This document shows positions 43,153 to 52,062 of a DNA stretch of 64,000 nt, piece by piece (the first letter of the stretch is position 1; every line of letters starts with the position of its first letter). Position numbers and translations under genes: made by a program. Source of the stretch: Alistipes sp. (GTDB taxonomy: Bacteria; Bacteroidota; Bacteroidia; Bacteroidales; Rikenellaceae); contig JAGAOZ010000005.1 of NCBI GenBank assembly GCA_017623505.1, positions 1 through 64,000 on the forward strand. Direction: 5' to 3'. The notes beneath the pieces were generated by a model. It was not told the origin of the DNA. It did no database searches and was given only the letters and a program-made list of their open reading frames with translations.

Positions 43153-46100
43153 ATGCTTATGGTTAGGAAAATTGTACTTTCTATCTTTGCTGTTTTGGCA
43201 GTAAGCTTTGCTGCTCTTGCACAGAGCCAGCAAGTGAGCGGTACGGTAACCACAACTGACGGTCAGGCAGTAGCCGGTGCAACCGTTATGGTTGAGGGCA
43301 CTCAGACAGGTGTTATTACCGACGCTAACGGTGCATTTAGACTCGCTGTTCCAGCTAACGGTTCTTTGGAGGTATCTTTCATCGGATACGAAGAGGTTAT
43401 CGTTCCTGTTGCAGGTAAGACTAAGATTGACATCGTTTTGAAGACATCTTCAGAGAAGCTCGACGAGGTTGTTGTCGTAGCTTTCGGTACAAAGCGTAAG
43501 CAGGATGTTGTAGGTTCTGTAAGTACTGTTAAGGAAGGCCTTATCAGCAACTCTCAGGCTACTTCAGTTTCTGCAGCTTTGGAGGGTGCCGTAGCAGGTT
43601 TGCAGGTGTTTAGCTCATCTGGTCAGCCAGGTAGCGACTCATCTATCGTTCTGCGTGGTATCGGTTCACTCTCTGCAGGTAACGGCGCTTTGATCGTAGT
43701 TGATGGTGTACCTTTCAACGGTCGTATGTCAGACTTGAACCCAGCCGACATCCAGTCTATTACAGTATCTAAGGACGCTGTATCAAACTCTTTGTATGGT
43801 TCACGTGCTGCAAACGGTGTTGTAATGGTTACAACTAAGAAGGGTTCTCAGGATCGCATCCAGATCAACTTCACTGGTACTTGGGGTGTAACAAGCCGTG
43901 CTTATAAGGATTACGACATGGCAACTGACGCTGGTGAGTTCTATGAGTTGACTTGGTACGGTATGCGTAACTCTGAGTGGGCAATCAATGGTAATGATAT
44001 CGACGCTGCAAATGCTGCTGCAACAGCTGGTTTGCTCGGCGCAGTAGGTAACTACAACGCATTTATCATCCCTGCAGGTGAGGATTTGGTAGGTATCGAC
44101 GGTAAGTTGAACCCTAACGCTAAGGTTCGTTACGATGATTCTTTCGCTGACGCTATGTTCCAGACAGCATTCCGTCAGGAGTATCAGGTATCTGCAGCTG
44201 GTGGTTCAGAGAAGACTGACTACTATATCTCTATGGGTTACCTCGATAACGAGTCTTATATCATCGGTTCTGACTATAACCGTTTGACTACTCGTGTTAA
44301 TGTAAACTCACAGTTGAAGAAGTGGTTGCGTGTTGGTGCTAACCTCTCTTACTCTAAGACTGAGCAGAATGGTGTTCAGGAGGGTGTAGGTTTGACTTCT
44401 AACCCATTCGACGTAGCACGTAGCTGGGCTCCTATCTATCCAGTTCACGCATACGATGCTGAGGGTAACCTCAAGTATAATGACAATGGTACTCCTATGT
44501 ACGATGCTGGTACTGGTCAGACTGACGGTACTATCTCTCGTCCAACTGCAACAAACCAGAACGTAATCTGCTCTTTGTTGGAGAACATCACAAACCGTGA
44601 GTATCACAACCTTTCTTCACGTGCATACGTTGAGGTTAAGTTCTTGAAGGACTTCACTTTCACAGCTAACTACTCTTACGATTACACTCACCGTTACGAT
44701 ACTGACTACTATACTCCTACTATCGGTGATGGTCAGTCATTCAACGGTCGTGGTACTAAGTACTCAGGTACTTCTTCTACAACCAACTTCAACCAGATTT
44801 TGGCTTACAACAAGCAGGTAGGTGATCACAACATCTCTGCTAAGATTGGTCACGAGTACTACGAGTATAAGGGCGCTGGTCTTAAGGGTCAGAAGACTCA
44901 GTTCTTCGAGCCATTTAACCCAGAGCTTATCAATGGTGGTCAGATGGAGTATATCACATCTTCTACTTCACACCACAACATCGAGGGTTACTTCGCTATG
45001 GCAGACTATAACTACGCTAACAAGTACTATGTATCAGCAGCTTACCGTCGTGACGGTACCTCACGTTTCTTGGATCGTTGGGGTGACTTCTGGTCAGTAG
45101 GTCTTGGCTGGCGTATCTCTCAGGAGAAGTGGATGCAGGGTGCTGAGTGGGTTAATGATTTGAAGATTCGTGCTTCATACGGTACTCAGGGTAATGAGAA
45201 CGTTCTTAACTACACTCCTTATCAGGATCTTTGGTCTGTAACTTGGGATGGTTCACAGCTCGGTTACTCTCCTTCATTCTATGGTAACCCTGATTTGACA
45301 TGGGAGAAGCAGGCTACTATCGACGCTGGTGTTGATTTCCGTTTGTGGAATCGCGTAACAGGTTCGGTTGATTACTTCTACCGTAAGACTGACGATATGC
45401 TCTTCCAGAAGCCAAAGTCTATCGCATCTGGTCGTCCTTACAACTGGGAGAACATCGGTGCTATGGCTAACCAGGGTATTGAGTTCGAGTTGAGCGTTGA
45501 TTTGGTTAAGACAAGCAAGGTTCACTGGACTGCTACATTGGTTGGTTCACACTACAAGAACGAGTTGCTTACTTTGCCAGAGGAGAACCGTAAGGATGGT
45601 ATCGTAACAGGTACTTTCAAGTATATGGAGGGTAAGAGCGTTTACGACTACTTCACATATAAGTATGCTGGTATGGATGAGATGGGTAATCCACAGTGGC
45701 ATGGCTACGAGAAGGATGAGAATACCGGTGAGTACATCCTTGATGAGGCAGGTGAGAAGATTCCTGCTATCACTAAGGAGTTTGCAAATGCTGAGAAGTT
45801 CTACCTCGGTAAGGAGGCTATTCCAGATTTCACAGGTGGTTTGAGCACATCTTTCCAGTGGAATGGTATCGATGTTAATATCGCAACTGCATTCCAGATT
45901 GGTGGTTGGGCATACGACTCTGAGTATGTATCAGGTTTGAGCCATTCATTCTATGTAGGTCACAACCGTGATTTGTGGAAGACTTTCAACCCTGAGACTA
46001 TGAGCGGTGAGTATCCAATTTGGAACGCTAACGACGCTGTTAATACTTATGGTAAGACTTCAGATGCTCACCTTATCAAGGCTTCTTACCTGAGCTTGCG

Positions 46101-46311
46101 TAACGTAACTATCGGTTACTCATTCCCTAAGGCTTGGATGAAGAAGTTGGGTATCGGTGGTATCCGCGTATATGTAACAGGTGATAACCTCGCTATGTGG
46201 TCTAAGCGTCAGGGATTTGACCCACGTGTATCTATGAGCGGTGGTAACGGTTCATTCGGTGGTTACGCTCCTATCCGTGTAATCTCTGGTGGTGTTAATC
46301 TTACTTTCTAA
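43153..46311 (+). CDS. SusC/RagA-family TonB-dependent outer-membrane transporter
   Basis: 1052 residues. Signal peptide (about 1-25, VSFAALAQ), a carboxypeptidase-regulatory-like domain (QQVSGTVTTTDGQAVAGATVMVEG), then VVVVAFGTKRKQDVVGSVSTV, the region just before the plug, and the plug with LRGIGSLSAGNGALIVVDGVPF and DIQSITVSKDAVSNSLYGSRAANGVV. The remainder is a beta barrel ending ISGGVNLTF with a terminal Phe. It imports oligosaccharides or peptides across the outer membrane together with the SusD-like lipoprotein. Codon use is strongly biased to GGT, AAC and GCT, unlike the neighbours, which suggests high expression. An ATG at 43159 is an alternative start. Confidence 0.94.
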   Translation: MLMVRKIVLSIFAVLAVSFAALAQSQQVSGTVTTTDGQAVAGATVMVEGTQTGVITDANGAFRLAVPANGSLEVSFIGYEEVIVPVAGKTKIDIVLKTSSEKLDEVVVVAFGTKRKQDVVGSVSTVKEGLISNSQATSVSAALEGAVAGLQVFSSSGQPGSDSSIVLRGIGSLSAGNGALIVVDGVPFNGRMSDLNPADIQSITVSKDAVSNSLYGSRAANGVVMVTTKKGSQDRIQINFTGTWGVTSRAYKDYDMATDAGEFYELTWYGMRNSEWAINGNDIDAANAAATAGLLGAVGNYNAFIIPAGEDLVGIDGKLNPNAKVRYDDSFADAMFQTAFRQEYQVSAAGGSEKTDYYISMGYLDNESYIIGSDYNRLTTRVNVNSQLKKWLRVGANLSYSKTEQNGVQEGVGLTSNPFDVARSWAPIYPVHAYDAEGNLKYNDNGTPMYDAGTGQTDGTISRPTATNQNVICSLLENITNREYHNLSSRAYVEVKFLKDFTFTANYSYDYTHRYDTDYYTPTIGDGQSFNGRGTKYSGTSSTTNFNQILAYNKQVGDHNISAKIGHEYYEYKGAGLKGQKTQFFEPFNPELINGGQMEYITSSTSHHNIEGYFAMADYNYANKYYVSAAYRRDGTSRFLDRWGDFWSVGLGWRISQEKWMQGAEWVNDLKIRASYGTQGNENVLNYTPYQDLWSVTWDGSQLGYSPSFYGNPDLTWEKQATIDAGVDFRLWNRVTGSVDYFYRKTDDMLFQKPKSIASGRPYNWENIGAMANQGIEFELSVDLVKTSKVHWTATLVGSHYKNELLTLPEENRKDGIVTGTFKYMEGKSVYDYFTYKYAGMDEMGNPQWHGYEKDENTGEYILDEAGEKIPAITKEFANAEKFYLGKEAIPDFTGGLSTSFQWNGIDVNIATAFQIGGWAYDSEYVSGLSHSFYVGHNRDLWKTFNPETMSGEYPIWNANDAVNTYGKTSDAHLIKASYLSLRNVTIGYSFPKAWMKKLGIGGIRVYVTGDNLAMWSKRQGFDPRVSMSGGNGSFGGYAPIRVISGGVNLTF

Positions 46312-46341
46312 TTTTAGTAACCTTAAACACAGACATTTAAT

Positions 46342-47949
46342 ATGAAAAAGATATTTTTAATCTTGGCGGTAGGTGTTGCAGCAACACTTTCGTCTTGTAT
46401 CAAGGATGCAGAGGTTACAGCTTACGTGACTCCAGATTCAAAGGACGCTATTGCAGCTGAAGATCCTGGTAAGATTTTTGATGCTGCTGTTGTAGGTATC
46501 TATACTGATATTCAAAGCTACGTATATGCTAACCAGCAGCATAACAACTTTGGTCAGAAGAGTTTTGACTACCTCTCATCTTTGTTGGGTAATGACTTGA
46601 TTATGACAGGCCGTTTCGGTATGTCTTTTTATCACTATCAGTTGTCTTCTTGGTCAGATTATTCTTATTGGTTTGTAGAGAACCGTTGGAGAGAGTATTA
46701 TAATCACATTGCTAATGCTAACAGCATTCTTAGCTCTATCTCTGCTGATGAGACTAATCCTGAGGTTTTGAAGTATAAGGCTTATGCTCAGACAGCTCGT
46801 GGTTATGCTTACTTGCACCTCTCTTACCTCTTCTCACTCCCTTATTATATGGGTGCTGAGGGTACAGCTTGGGGTATGAACACCAAGTACTCTGGCTCTA
46901 ACGCTGACGCTCCTTGTGTACCTATCATTAAGGAGGACACTCAGGGTGACCAGCCACGTGCTACAGTAGGTGAGGTTTATGAGCTTATCCTCTCTGATTT
47001 GACTGCAGCTTATGATTTCTTCGCAGCAAATGGTATGCTTAAGACAGCAACTCCTACTGATTTCGACGGTTTGGTAGCTGCTAACTACTTGATGCGTGCT
47101 CATATGATTATGCACAACTGGACAGAGGCTGAGAAGTATGCAAAGGTTATCATTGATAACTCTCAGTTGGCAACAGCAGCTCAGCTTATGCAGGGCTTCA
47201 GCGATATCAACCTTCCTAATATTATCTTTGGTGCCGATATCACTGTTGATAACACTACAATTTATATATCATACTTCTCACAGATGGATATGTTTGGTGA
47301 TGGTTACGGTGGTATCGGTGTATGGCGTGCAGCTGACGCAAGCTTGATGTCACACATCCCTTCAACAGATATTCGTCGTGACTGGTTCGTATGCCCTGAC
47401 AACTATGCAAAGTTGGCTGCCGAGCTCGGTTTGTATCCTGAGGTATACTACCAGGTAGGTCCTGATGGAGGTGGTCTTCCATGGTACCAGGCTTGTAAGT
47501 TTGTTGGTGCTGGTCGTGCAAATGTTGTTGATGGCTATGGTGAAGGTTGGGAGCTTGGTGACTATATCTACTTGCGTTCTGAGGAGGCTCATTTCTGCTT
47601 GGCAGAGATCTATGCTCACCAGAACAAGTTGGATGACGCTATCAAGGTATTGTCAGACCTTATCGTAGTACGTGATGCTGCGTATGCTTACGATGGTGCA
47701 AAGACTAAGGCTGATGTTATCACTGAGATCAACATTCAGAAGCGTATCGAGTTCTGGGGCGAGGGTCTTGAGTTCATCGATAACCGTCGTTTGAACATTC
47801 CTTTGACTCGTAACTACGAGGGTTCTAACCACTTAGCTGCTTGTGCATACAATGTAGGTCAGGAGGATAACCGTTTCGTATATGTGATTCCTGTTGCTGA
47901 GATTGAAGCAAACTCAATGATTGACGATGAGGATCAGAATGTACACTAG
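46342..47949 (+). CDS. SusD/RagB-family outer-membrane nutrient-binding lipoprotein
   Basis: 535 residues. Lipobox LSSC at about residue 19. SusD-type TPR helices are visible: YYNHIANANSILSSI, AQTARGYAYLHLSYLFSLPYY, GEVYELILSDLTAAYDFF, YLMRAHMIMHNWTEAEKYA, and near the C terminus INIQKRIEFWGEGLEFIDNRRLNI, the family's closing RGxEfw-like block. It lids the SusC barrel and binds the ligand. It shares the biased codon use of the susC-like gene. The locus has no adjacent glycoside hydrolase or sensor gene, so the substrate cannot be guessed. Confidence 0.93.
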   Translation: MKKIFLILAVGVAATLSSCIKDAEVTAYVTPDSKDAIAAEDPGKIFDAAVVGIYTDIQSYVYANQQHNNFGQKSFDYLSSLLGNDLIMTGRFGMSFYHYQLSSWSDYSYWFVENRWREYYNHIANANSILSSISADETNPEVLKYKAYAQTARGYAYLHLSYLFSLPYYMGAEGTAWGMNTKYSGSNADAPCVPIIKEDTQGDQPRATVGEVYELILSDLTAAYDFFAANGMLKTATPTDFDGLVAANYLMRAHMIMHNWTEAEKYAKVIIDNSQLATAAQLMQGFSDINLPNIIFGADITVDNTTIYISYFSQMDMFGDGYGGIGVWRAADASLMSHIPSTDIRRDWFVCPDNYAKLAAELGLYPEVYYQVGPDGGGLPWYQACKFVGAGRANVVDGYGEGWELGDYIYLRSEEAHFCLAEIYAHQNKLDDAIKVLSDLIVVRDAAYAYDGAKTKADVITEINIQKRIEFWGEGLEFIDNRRLNIPLTRNYEGSNHLAACAYNVGQEDNRFVYVIPVAEIEANSMIDDEDQNVH

Positions 47950-47973
47950 TAGATAACTACTGATAATTTTTTG

Positions 47974-48007
47974 GAGTGTCGCTCATTTGGGCGACACTCT
48001 TTTTTGT
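47974..48007 (+). terminator. SusC/SusD locus terminator
   Basis: Perfect 9-bp stem GAGTGTCGC/GCGACACTC with a run of seven T. Confidence 0.88.
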
Positions 48008-48104
48008 ATAATCCGTCTAATATGGCTCTTTCGGCATCTGCCTTGCTCATTTGCTTGTCCATTATAAGCAGAAAATATATACTTCCGAATATTTTTTACA
48101 AAGT

Positions 48105-48137
48105 TTTGCATAATGAGCGAAATTTTTTATAAATTTG
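48105..48137 (+). promoter_or_regulatory. Promoter of the nagB-PIG-L/nagB/deoD cluster
   Basis: TTTG at 48105-48108 and TAAATTTG at 48130-48137, spacer 21. The leader to the ATG at 48178 is about 35 bases. Confidence 0.52.
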
Positions 48138-48177
48138 TAGGACTGTAAATGTGTACAAACGTTAAAACAAAAATATA

Positions 48178-50115
48178 ATGGACAGTAAGTATTTTTTACC
48201 CCAGGATGGAGGTTTGATTCTTGAGGGAACACCTCGCGACATCATCCACCGTTACGAGAAAATCCCTACCTCGATATTCAGTACCGAGAGTGAGGGTGTT
48301 GAGTATGTTGCCTCACTTATAGTGAAGGCTGTCGCTGCGCACAAAGCTACTGATGGTAAGCTCTTTGCACTCGGCTTGGCAACAGGCCGTACACCTCTTG
48401 GCTTGTACCGCGAGTTGGTAGCACGTCATAAGAAGGGCGAGGTGTCGTTCGCTAATGTAGAGGTATTCAGCATCGACGAGTTTTATCCTATCAACTCTTC
48501 GGAGCAGCAGAGCCGCAACTACCGCATCCACGAGGATTTCCTGAACCACGTGGATATCAAGGCGGAGAACATTCACCTCATAGAGGGTAACATCCCCGTA
48601 GAGCAGCTCTCGGAGTATTGTGCCGAGTATGACCGTAAAGCCCGCAACATCGATTTGATGATTATGGGTATGGGCGAGCATGGCGAGATAGGTTTCAACC
48701 TACCGGGCACGTATGCCAAGTCGGTAACACGTATGGTGCAGCTCACATATCAGTCGCGTAAGGCTTATGGCGACATATTCTTCGGCATAGAGAACACCCC
48801 AAAGATGGCCATCACACTCGGTCTGAACACCGTGCTGAGTGCTAAGCGTATCGTGCTGATGGCTTGGGGCGAGGATAAGGCAGCCGCCATAGCTAAGTGC
48901 GTCGAGGGTGATGCTACACGCCTCATACCTGCCTCACTCCTGCAAAATCACCCACATATCGAGGCTATCGTGGATGACCCTGCGGCTGACCACCTCACTG
49001 TGAAGAAGGCACCTTGGTTGGTAGGTCCTTGCGAGTGGACCCCACGCTTCGTGCGTAAGGCTGTGCTGTGGCTGTGTGGTGTGGTGCAGAAGCCAATATT
49101 GAAGCTGACACACAAAGATTACATAGAGCACTCGTTGGGCGAGATGTTGGATGCTACGGCGATGACGTACGATGCTATCAACATCAAGGTATTCAACGAC
49201 TTACAGCATACCATCACAGGCTGGCCAGGTGGTAAGCCTAATGCCGACGACTCGACACGTCCTGTGCCATCGACACCGGCAAAGAAGCGCGTCATAGTCT
49301 TCTCGCCACACCCCGACGACGACGTTATCTCTATGGGTGGAACATTTATCCGTTTAGTGGAGCAGGGACACGACGTACACGTAGCATATGAGACATCGGG
49401 TAACGTAGCTGTTCACGACGACGTTGTCATTCAGCATATGGATACAGCACGCGAGTTGGGCTTCGGTGACAGAGTAGCCGAGGTGCAGGAGATAATCGCC
49501 TCGAAGCGTAAGGGCGAGCCTGAGCCACGTGCGTTGCTCAACATCAAGGGTGCGATACGTCGTGCCGAGGCACGCGCTGCGGTGCGTTCGTTCGGCTTGG
49601 ATGCTGATGCGAAGGCTCACTTCCTCAACCTGCCATTCTACGAGACAGGAGGTATCAAGAAGGGCGAGCGTACGGATAAGGATATCGAGATTATCACCGC
49701 TCTGTTGCAGCAGGTGAAGCCTCACCAGGTATATCTGGCAGGCGACCTGGCAGACCCACACGGCACTCACCGCGTATGTACCGAGGCTGTGCTGGAGGCT
49801 ATGATGCGTCTGAAGGCTGCGGGCGAGCAGTGGCTCGAGGAGTGTGTTATCTGGCTCTATCGCGGTGCTTGGATGGAGTGGGAGATTGATATGGTCGATA
49901 TGGCAGTGCCATTGAGTCCCGACGAGCTCATAAAGAAGCGTCACGCCATCTATCGCCACCTCTCACAGAAGGATATCGTGCCATTCCCTGGCGACGATAG
50001 CCGCGAGTTCTGGCAGCGTGCCGAGGAGCGTACGCAGAACACAGCACGTCTGTACGACGAGCTGGGTATGGCAGAGTATCAGGCAATTGAGGTGTTTGTA
50101 AGAATGAAAATCTAA
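48178..50115 (+). CDS. NagB-like domain fused to a PIG-L (LmbE) deacetylase domain
   Basis: 645 residues. Residues about 30-300 have the glucosamine-6-phosphate deaminase fold ([25 protein letters not shown]). The catalytic loop that reads GxDGHxAFNEP in NagB is [11 protein letters not shown] here (about 165-175), so the Asp, His and Glu used in ring opening are replaced. The C-terminal half (about 370-645) has the zinc deacetylase motif SPHPDDD near 380 and the later ligand in DPHGTHRVC near 524, both intact. This fusion architecture is known in Bacteroidota. Likely roles are N-deacetylation of an amino sugar with a non-catalytic sugar-phosphate-binding module. A canonical nagB follows 5 bases downstream. 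Confidence 0.9.
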   Translation: MDSKYFLPQDGGLILEGTPRDIIHRYEKIPTSIFSTESEGVEYVASLIVKAVAAHKATDGKLFALGLATGRTPLGLYRELVARHKKGEVSFANVEVFSIDEFYPINSSEQQSRNYRIHEDFLNHVDIKAENIHLIEGNIPVEQLSEYCAEYDRKARNIDLMIMGMGEHGEIGFNLPGTYAKSVTRMVQLTYQSRKAYGDIFFGIENTPKMAITLGLNTVLSAKRIVLMAWGEDKAAAIAKCVEGDATRLIPASLLQNHPHIEAIVDDPAADHLTVKKAPWLVGPCEWTPRFVRKAVLWLCGVVQKPILKLTHKDYIEHSLGEMLDATAMTYDAINIKVFNDLQHTITGWPGGKPNADDSTRPVPSTPAKKRVIVFSPHPDDDVISMGGTFIRLVEQGHDVHVAYETSGNVAVHDDVVIQHMDTARELGFGDRVAEVQEIIASKRKGEPEPRALLNIKGAIRRAEARAAVRSFGLDADAKAHFLNLPFYETGGIKKGERTDKDIEIITALLQQVKPHQVYLAGDLADPHGTHRVCTEAVLEAMMRLKAAGEQWLEECVIWLYRGAWMEWEIDMVDMAVPLSPDELIKKRHAIYRHLSQKDIVPFPGDDSREFWQRAEERTQNTARLYDELGMAEYQAIEVFVRMKI

Positions 50116-50120
50116 ATACT

Positions 50121-50912
50121 ATGAGACTTATTATCGAACAAAATGCACAGAGTGCAGGTAAGTGGGCTGCTCACTACGTAGCTTCACAGATTAACGCTAA
50201 GGCTGCCCAGACGTCGGAGCCTTTCGTGTTGGGTTTGCCTACGGGCTCTACACCGCTGGGCATGTATGCCGAGCTGATAAACCTCTGTAAGGAGGGTAAG
50301 GTGTCGTTCCAGAACGTTATTACATTCAATATGGACGAGTATGTGGGCTTGCCAGAGGAGCACCCAGAGAGCTACCACTCGTTTATGTGGAACAACTTCT
50401 TCTCACACATCGATATCAAGGCTGAGAATGTCAATATCCTCAATGGTAACGCCGAGGACTTAGATGCTGAGTGTGCTGCATACGAGGCACGTATCGAGGC
50501 TGCAGGCGGCATAGACCTCTTCATCGGTGGTGTAGGCGAGGATGGCCACTTGGCTTTCAACGAGCCTTTCTCATCGCTCAACTCACGTACCCGCATCAAG
50601 ACCTTGACCGAGGATACTATCATCGTGAACTCTCGTTTCTTTGATAACGACGTAACCAAGGTGCCAAAGTTGGCTCTGACGGTTGGCGTCGGTACTGTTT
50701 GTGCAGCCAAGCAGGTGCTGGTGTTGGCTTTGGGTCATAAGAAGGCACGTGCCGTGCAGCAGTGTGTCGAGGGTGCAGTGTCGCACGCCTGGACTATCAC
50801 AGCATTGCAGCTCCACCCAAAGGGCATTTTGGTATGTGATGAGCCTGCTGTGGGCGAGTTGAAGGTCAATACCTACCGCTACTTTAAGGATATAGAGAAA
50901 GATAACATCTAA
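50121..50912 (+). CDS. nagB: Glucosamine-6-phosphate deaminase
   Basis: 263 residues, normal NagB length. [15 protein letters not shown] binds the phosphate, FNMDEY carries the base Asp, and [17 protein letters not shown] holds the catalytic Asp, His and Glu, all intact. It converts glucosamine-6-phosphate to fructose-6-phosphate and ammonia. Immediately follows the fusion gene, in the same operon, with deoD 12 bases after. Confidence 0.95.
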   Translation: MRLIIEQNAQSAGKWAAHYVASQINAKAAQTSEPFVLGLPTGSTPLGMYAELINLCKEGKVSFQNVITFNMDEYVGLPEEHPESYHSFMWNNFFSHIDIKAENVNILNGNAEDLDAECAAYEARIEAAGGIDLFIGGVGEDGHLAFNEPFSSLNSRTRIKTLTEDTIIVNSRFFDNDVTKVPKLALTVGVGTVCAAKQVLVLALGHKKARAVQQCVEGAVSHAWTITALQLHPKGILVCDEPAVGELKVNTYRYFKDIEKDNI

Positions 50913-50924
50913 AACAATACGACT

Positions 50925-51635
50925 ATGGCAAAAGTTCCTACACCGCACATTGGTGCAAAAGAGGGTGAGATCGCCGAGAAGGTCATTATGGCGGGCGATC
51001 CATTGCGTGCAAAGTTTATGGCAGAGACATTCTTGGAGAATCCTGTTTTGTATAACTCTGTACGTGGTATGTTGGGCTATACTGGAACATACAAGGGTAA
51101 GCGTGTATCGGTGCAGGGCCACGGTATGGGTATCCCATCTATTGGCATCTATACATACGAGTTGTTTAACTTCTACGGCGTGAAGAGTATCATTCGCACA
51201 GGCTCGGCAGGTGCTTTCCACCCCGATTTGAAGCTTGGCGACGTAGTTATCGGCATGGGTTCTTGTACCGACTCAAACTACGGTGCACAGTATAACCTCC
51301 CAGGTACTTTCGCTCCTATCGCAGACTTCGAATTGGTGCGTAAAGCGGCAGCTAAGGCTGAGGAGCTCGGCGTAAGCTATAAGGTGGGTAACCTCCTTGC
51401 GAGCGACGTCTTCTATGGCGACAGTGCTGATAGCTGGAAGGCTTGGCAGAAGATGGGTGTGCTGGCAGTTGAGATGGAGGCAACAGCCCTCTACATGAAT
51501 GCAGCTCGCAGTGGCAATAAGGCTCTCGCCATCTGTACCATCTCTGATTCATTAGTAACCGGTGAGGCTTGTTCGGCAGAGCAGCGTCAGACGAGTTTTA
51601 CTAATATGATGGAGATTGCGTTCGACATCATCTAA
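50925..51635 (+). CDS. deoD: Purine nucleoside phosphorylase (DeoD type)
   Basis: 236 residues, the hexameric bacterial type. Start [21 protein letters not shown] with the His contributed to the neighbouring subunit, phosphate site RTGSAGAF, and nucleoside site [20 protein letters not shown] contains the catalytic Asp. It splits purine (deoxy)nucleosides to base and (deoxy)ribose-1-phosphate. Third gene of the cluster with nagB. Confidence 0.96.
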   Translation: MAKVPTPHIGAKEGEIAEKVIMAGDPLRAKFMAETFLENPVLYNSVRGMLGYTGTYKGKRVSVQGHGMGIPSIGIYTYELFNFYGVKSIIRTGSAGAFHPDLKLGDVVIGMGSCTDSNYGAQYNLPGTFAPIADFELVRKAAAKAEELGVSYKVGNLLASDVFYGDSADSWKAWQKMGVLAVEMEATALYMNAARSGNKALAICTISDSLVTGEACSAEQRQTSFTNMMEIAFDII

Positions 51636-51702
51636 AGAATGAGTCTAAGCGGTGTTTACTGCGTTGTGCTCGGCTGCGAAATCCTCACATACGTCAAGTA
51701 TG

Positions 51703-51743
51703 CTGCGGTTTCTCGCTCTCGCACGCCTTGTAAACCCTCGCTT
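51703..51743. repeat. Intergenic direct repeat, copy 1
   Basis: Starts CTGCGGTTTCTCGCT and ends TAAACCCTCGCTT; nearly identical to copy 2 at 51828-51868 (one C/T difference in the middle). Confidence 0.75.
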
Positions 51744-51827
51744 ATACGTCATTCTTTGCTGTCGTTGCTTCAAAATAGCTCGCTTTATTTCGATATTTTT
51801 TTTGGAGGGGGGGGAGAATAGATGTAC

Positions 51828-51868
51828 TGCGGTTTCTCGCTTTCGCACGCCTTGTAAACCCTCGCTTT
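51828..51868. repeat. Intergenic direct repeat, copy 2
   Basis: Same about 40-base unit as 51703-51743. Followed by CTCGCTTTATTTCAATATTTTTT, itself a repeat of 51779-51800. Confidence 0.75.
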
Positions 51869-51938
51869 ATTTCAATATTTTTTGGGCGAGGAGCTCTGTT
51901 TATTGTGCTCCAAATATATTCAAATCAACCATTTATAG

Positions 51939-51968
51939 GGCTGTTCAATCCGTTGAACAGCCTTTTTT
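51939..51968 (+). terminator. deoD cluster terminator
   Basis: Perfect 10-bp stem GGCTGTTCAA/TTGAACAGCC with a TCCG loop and six T, about 300 bases past deoD and just upstream of the malQ promoter. Confidence 0.85.
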
Positions 51969-51987
51969 GACTGTTGGTGGGAAGAGG

Positions 51988-52018
51988 TTTGCTCAAGTTA
52001 TTATTTTTCGTATCTTTG
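51988..52018 (+). promoter_or_regulatory. malQ promoter
   Basis: TTTG at 51988-51991, spacer 19, TATCTTTG at 52011-52018: an exact match to the Bacteroidota -33/-7 consensus. Confidence 0.7.
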
Positions 52019-52062
52019 TAAAGAGAAAAATTTACTAATTTTTAGAATATATCATTAACAAT

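Larger units (their letters stand above)
51636..52062. other. Gap with direct repeats, terminator and malQ promoter
   Basis: About 430 bases. The 128-codon frame at 51652-52038 runs through repeats and a terminator and is not a gene. Two direct repeats (about 40 bases each) lie at 51703-51743 and 51828-51868, a second shared unit CTCGCTTTATTTC at 51779 and 51861, and a G8 run at 51807-51814. Then come the terminator at 51939 and the promoter at 51988. Confidence 0.7.

Noticed and set aside
51652..52038. 128-codon forward ORF between deoD and malQ
   Set aside because: Runs through direct repeats, a terminator and the malQ promoter; the product has no recognisable feature.
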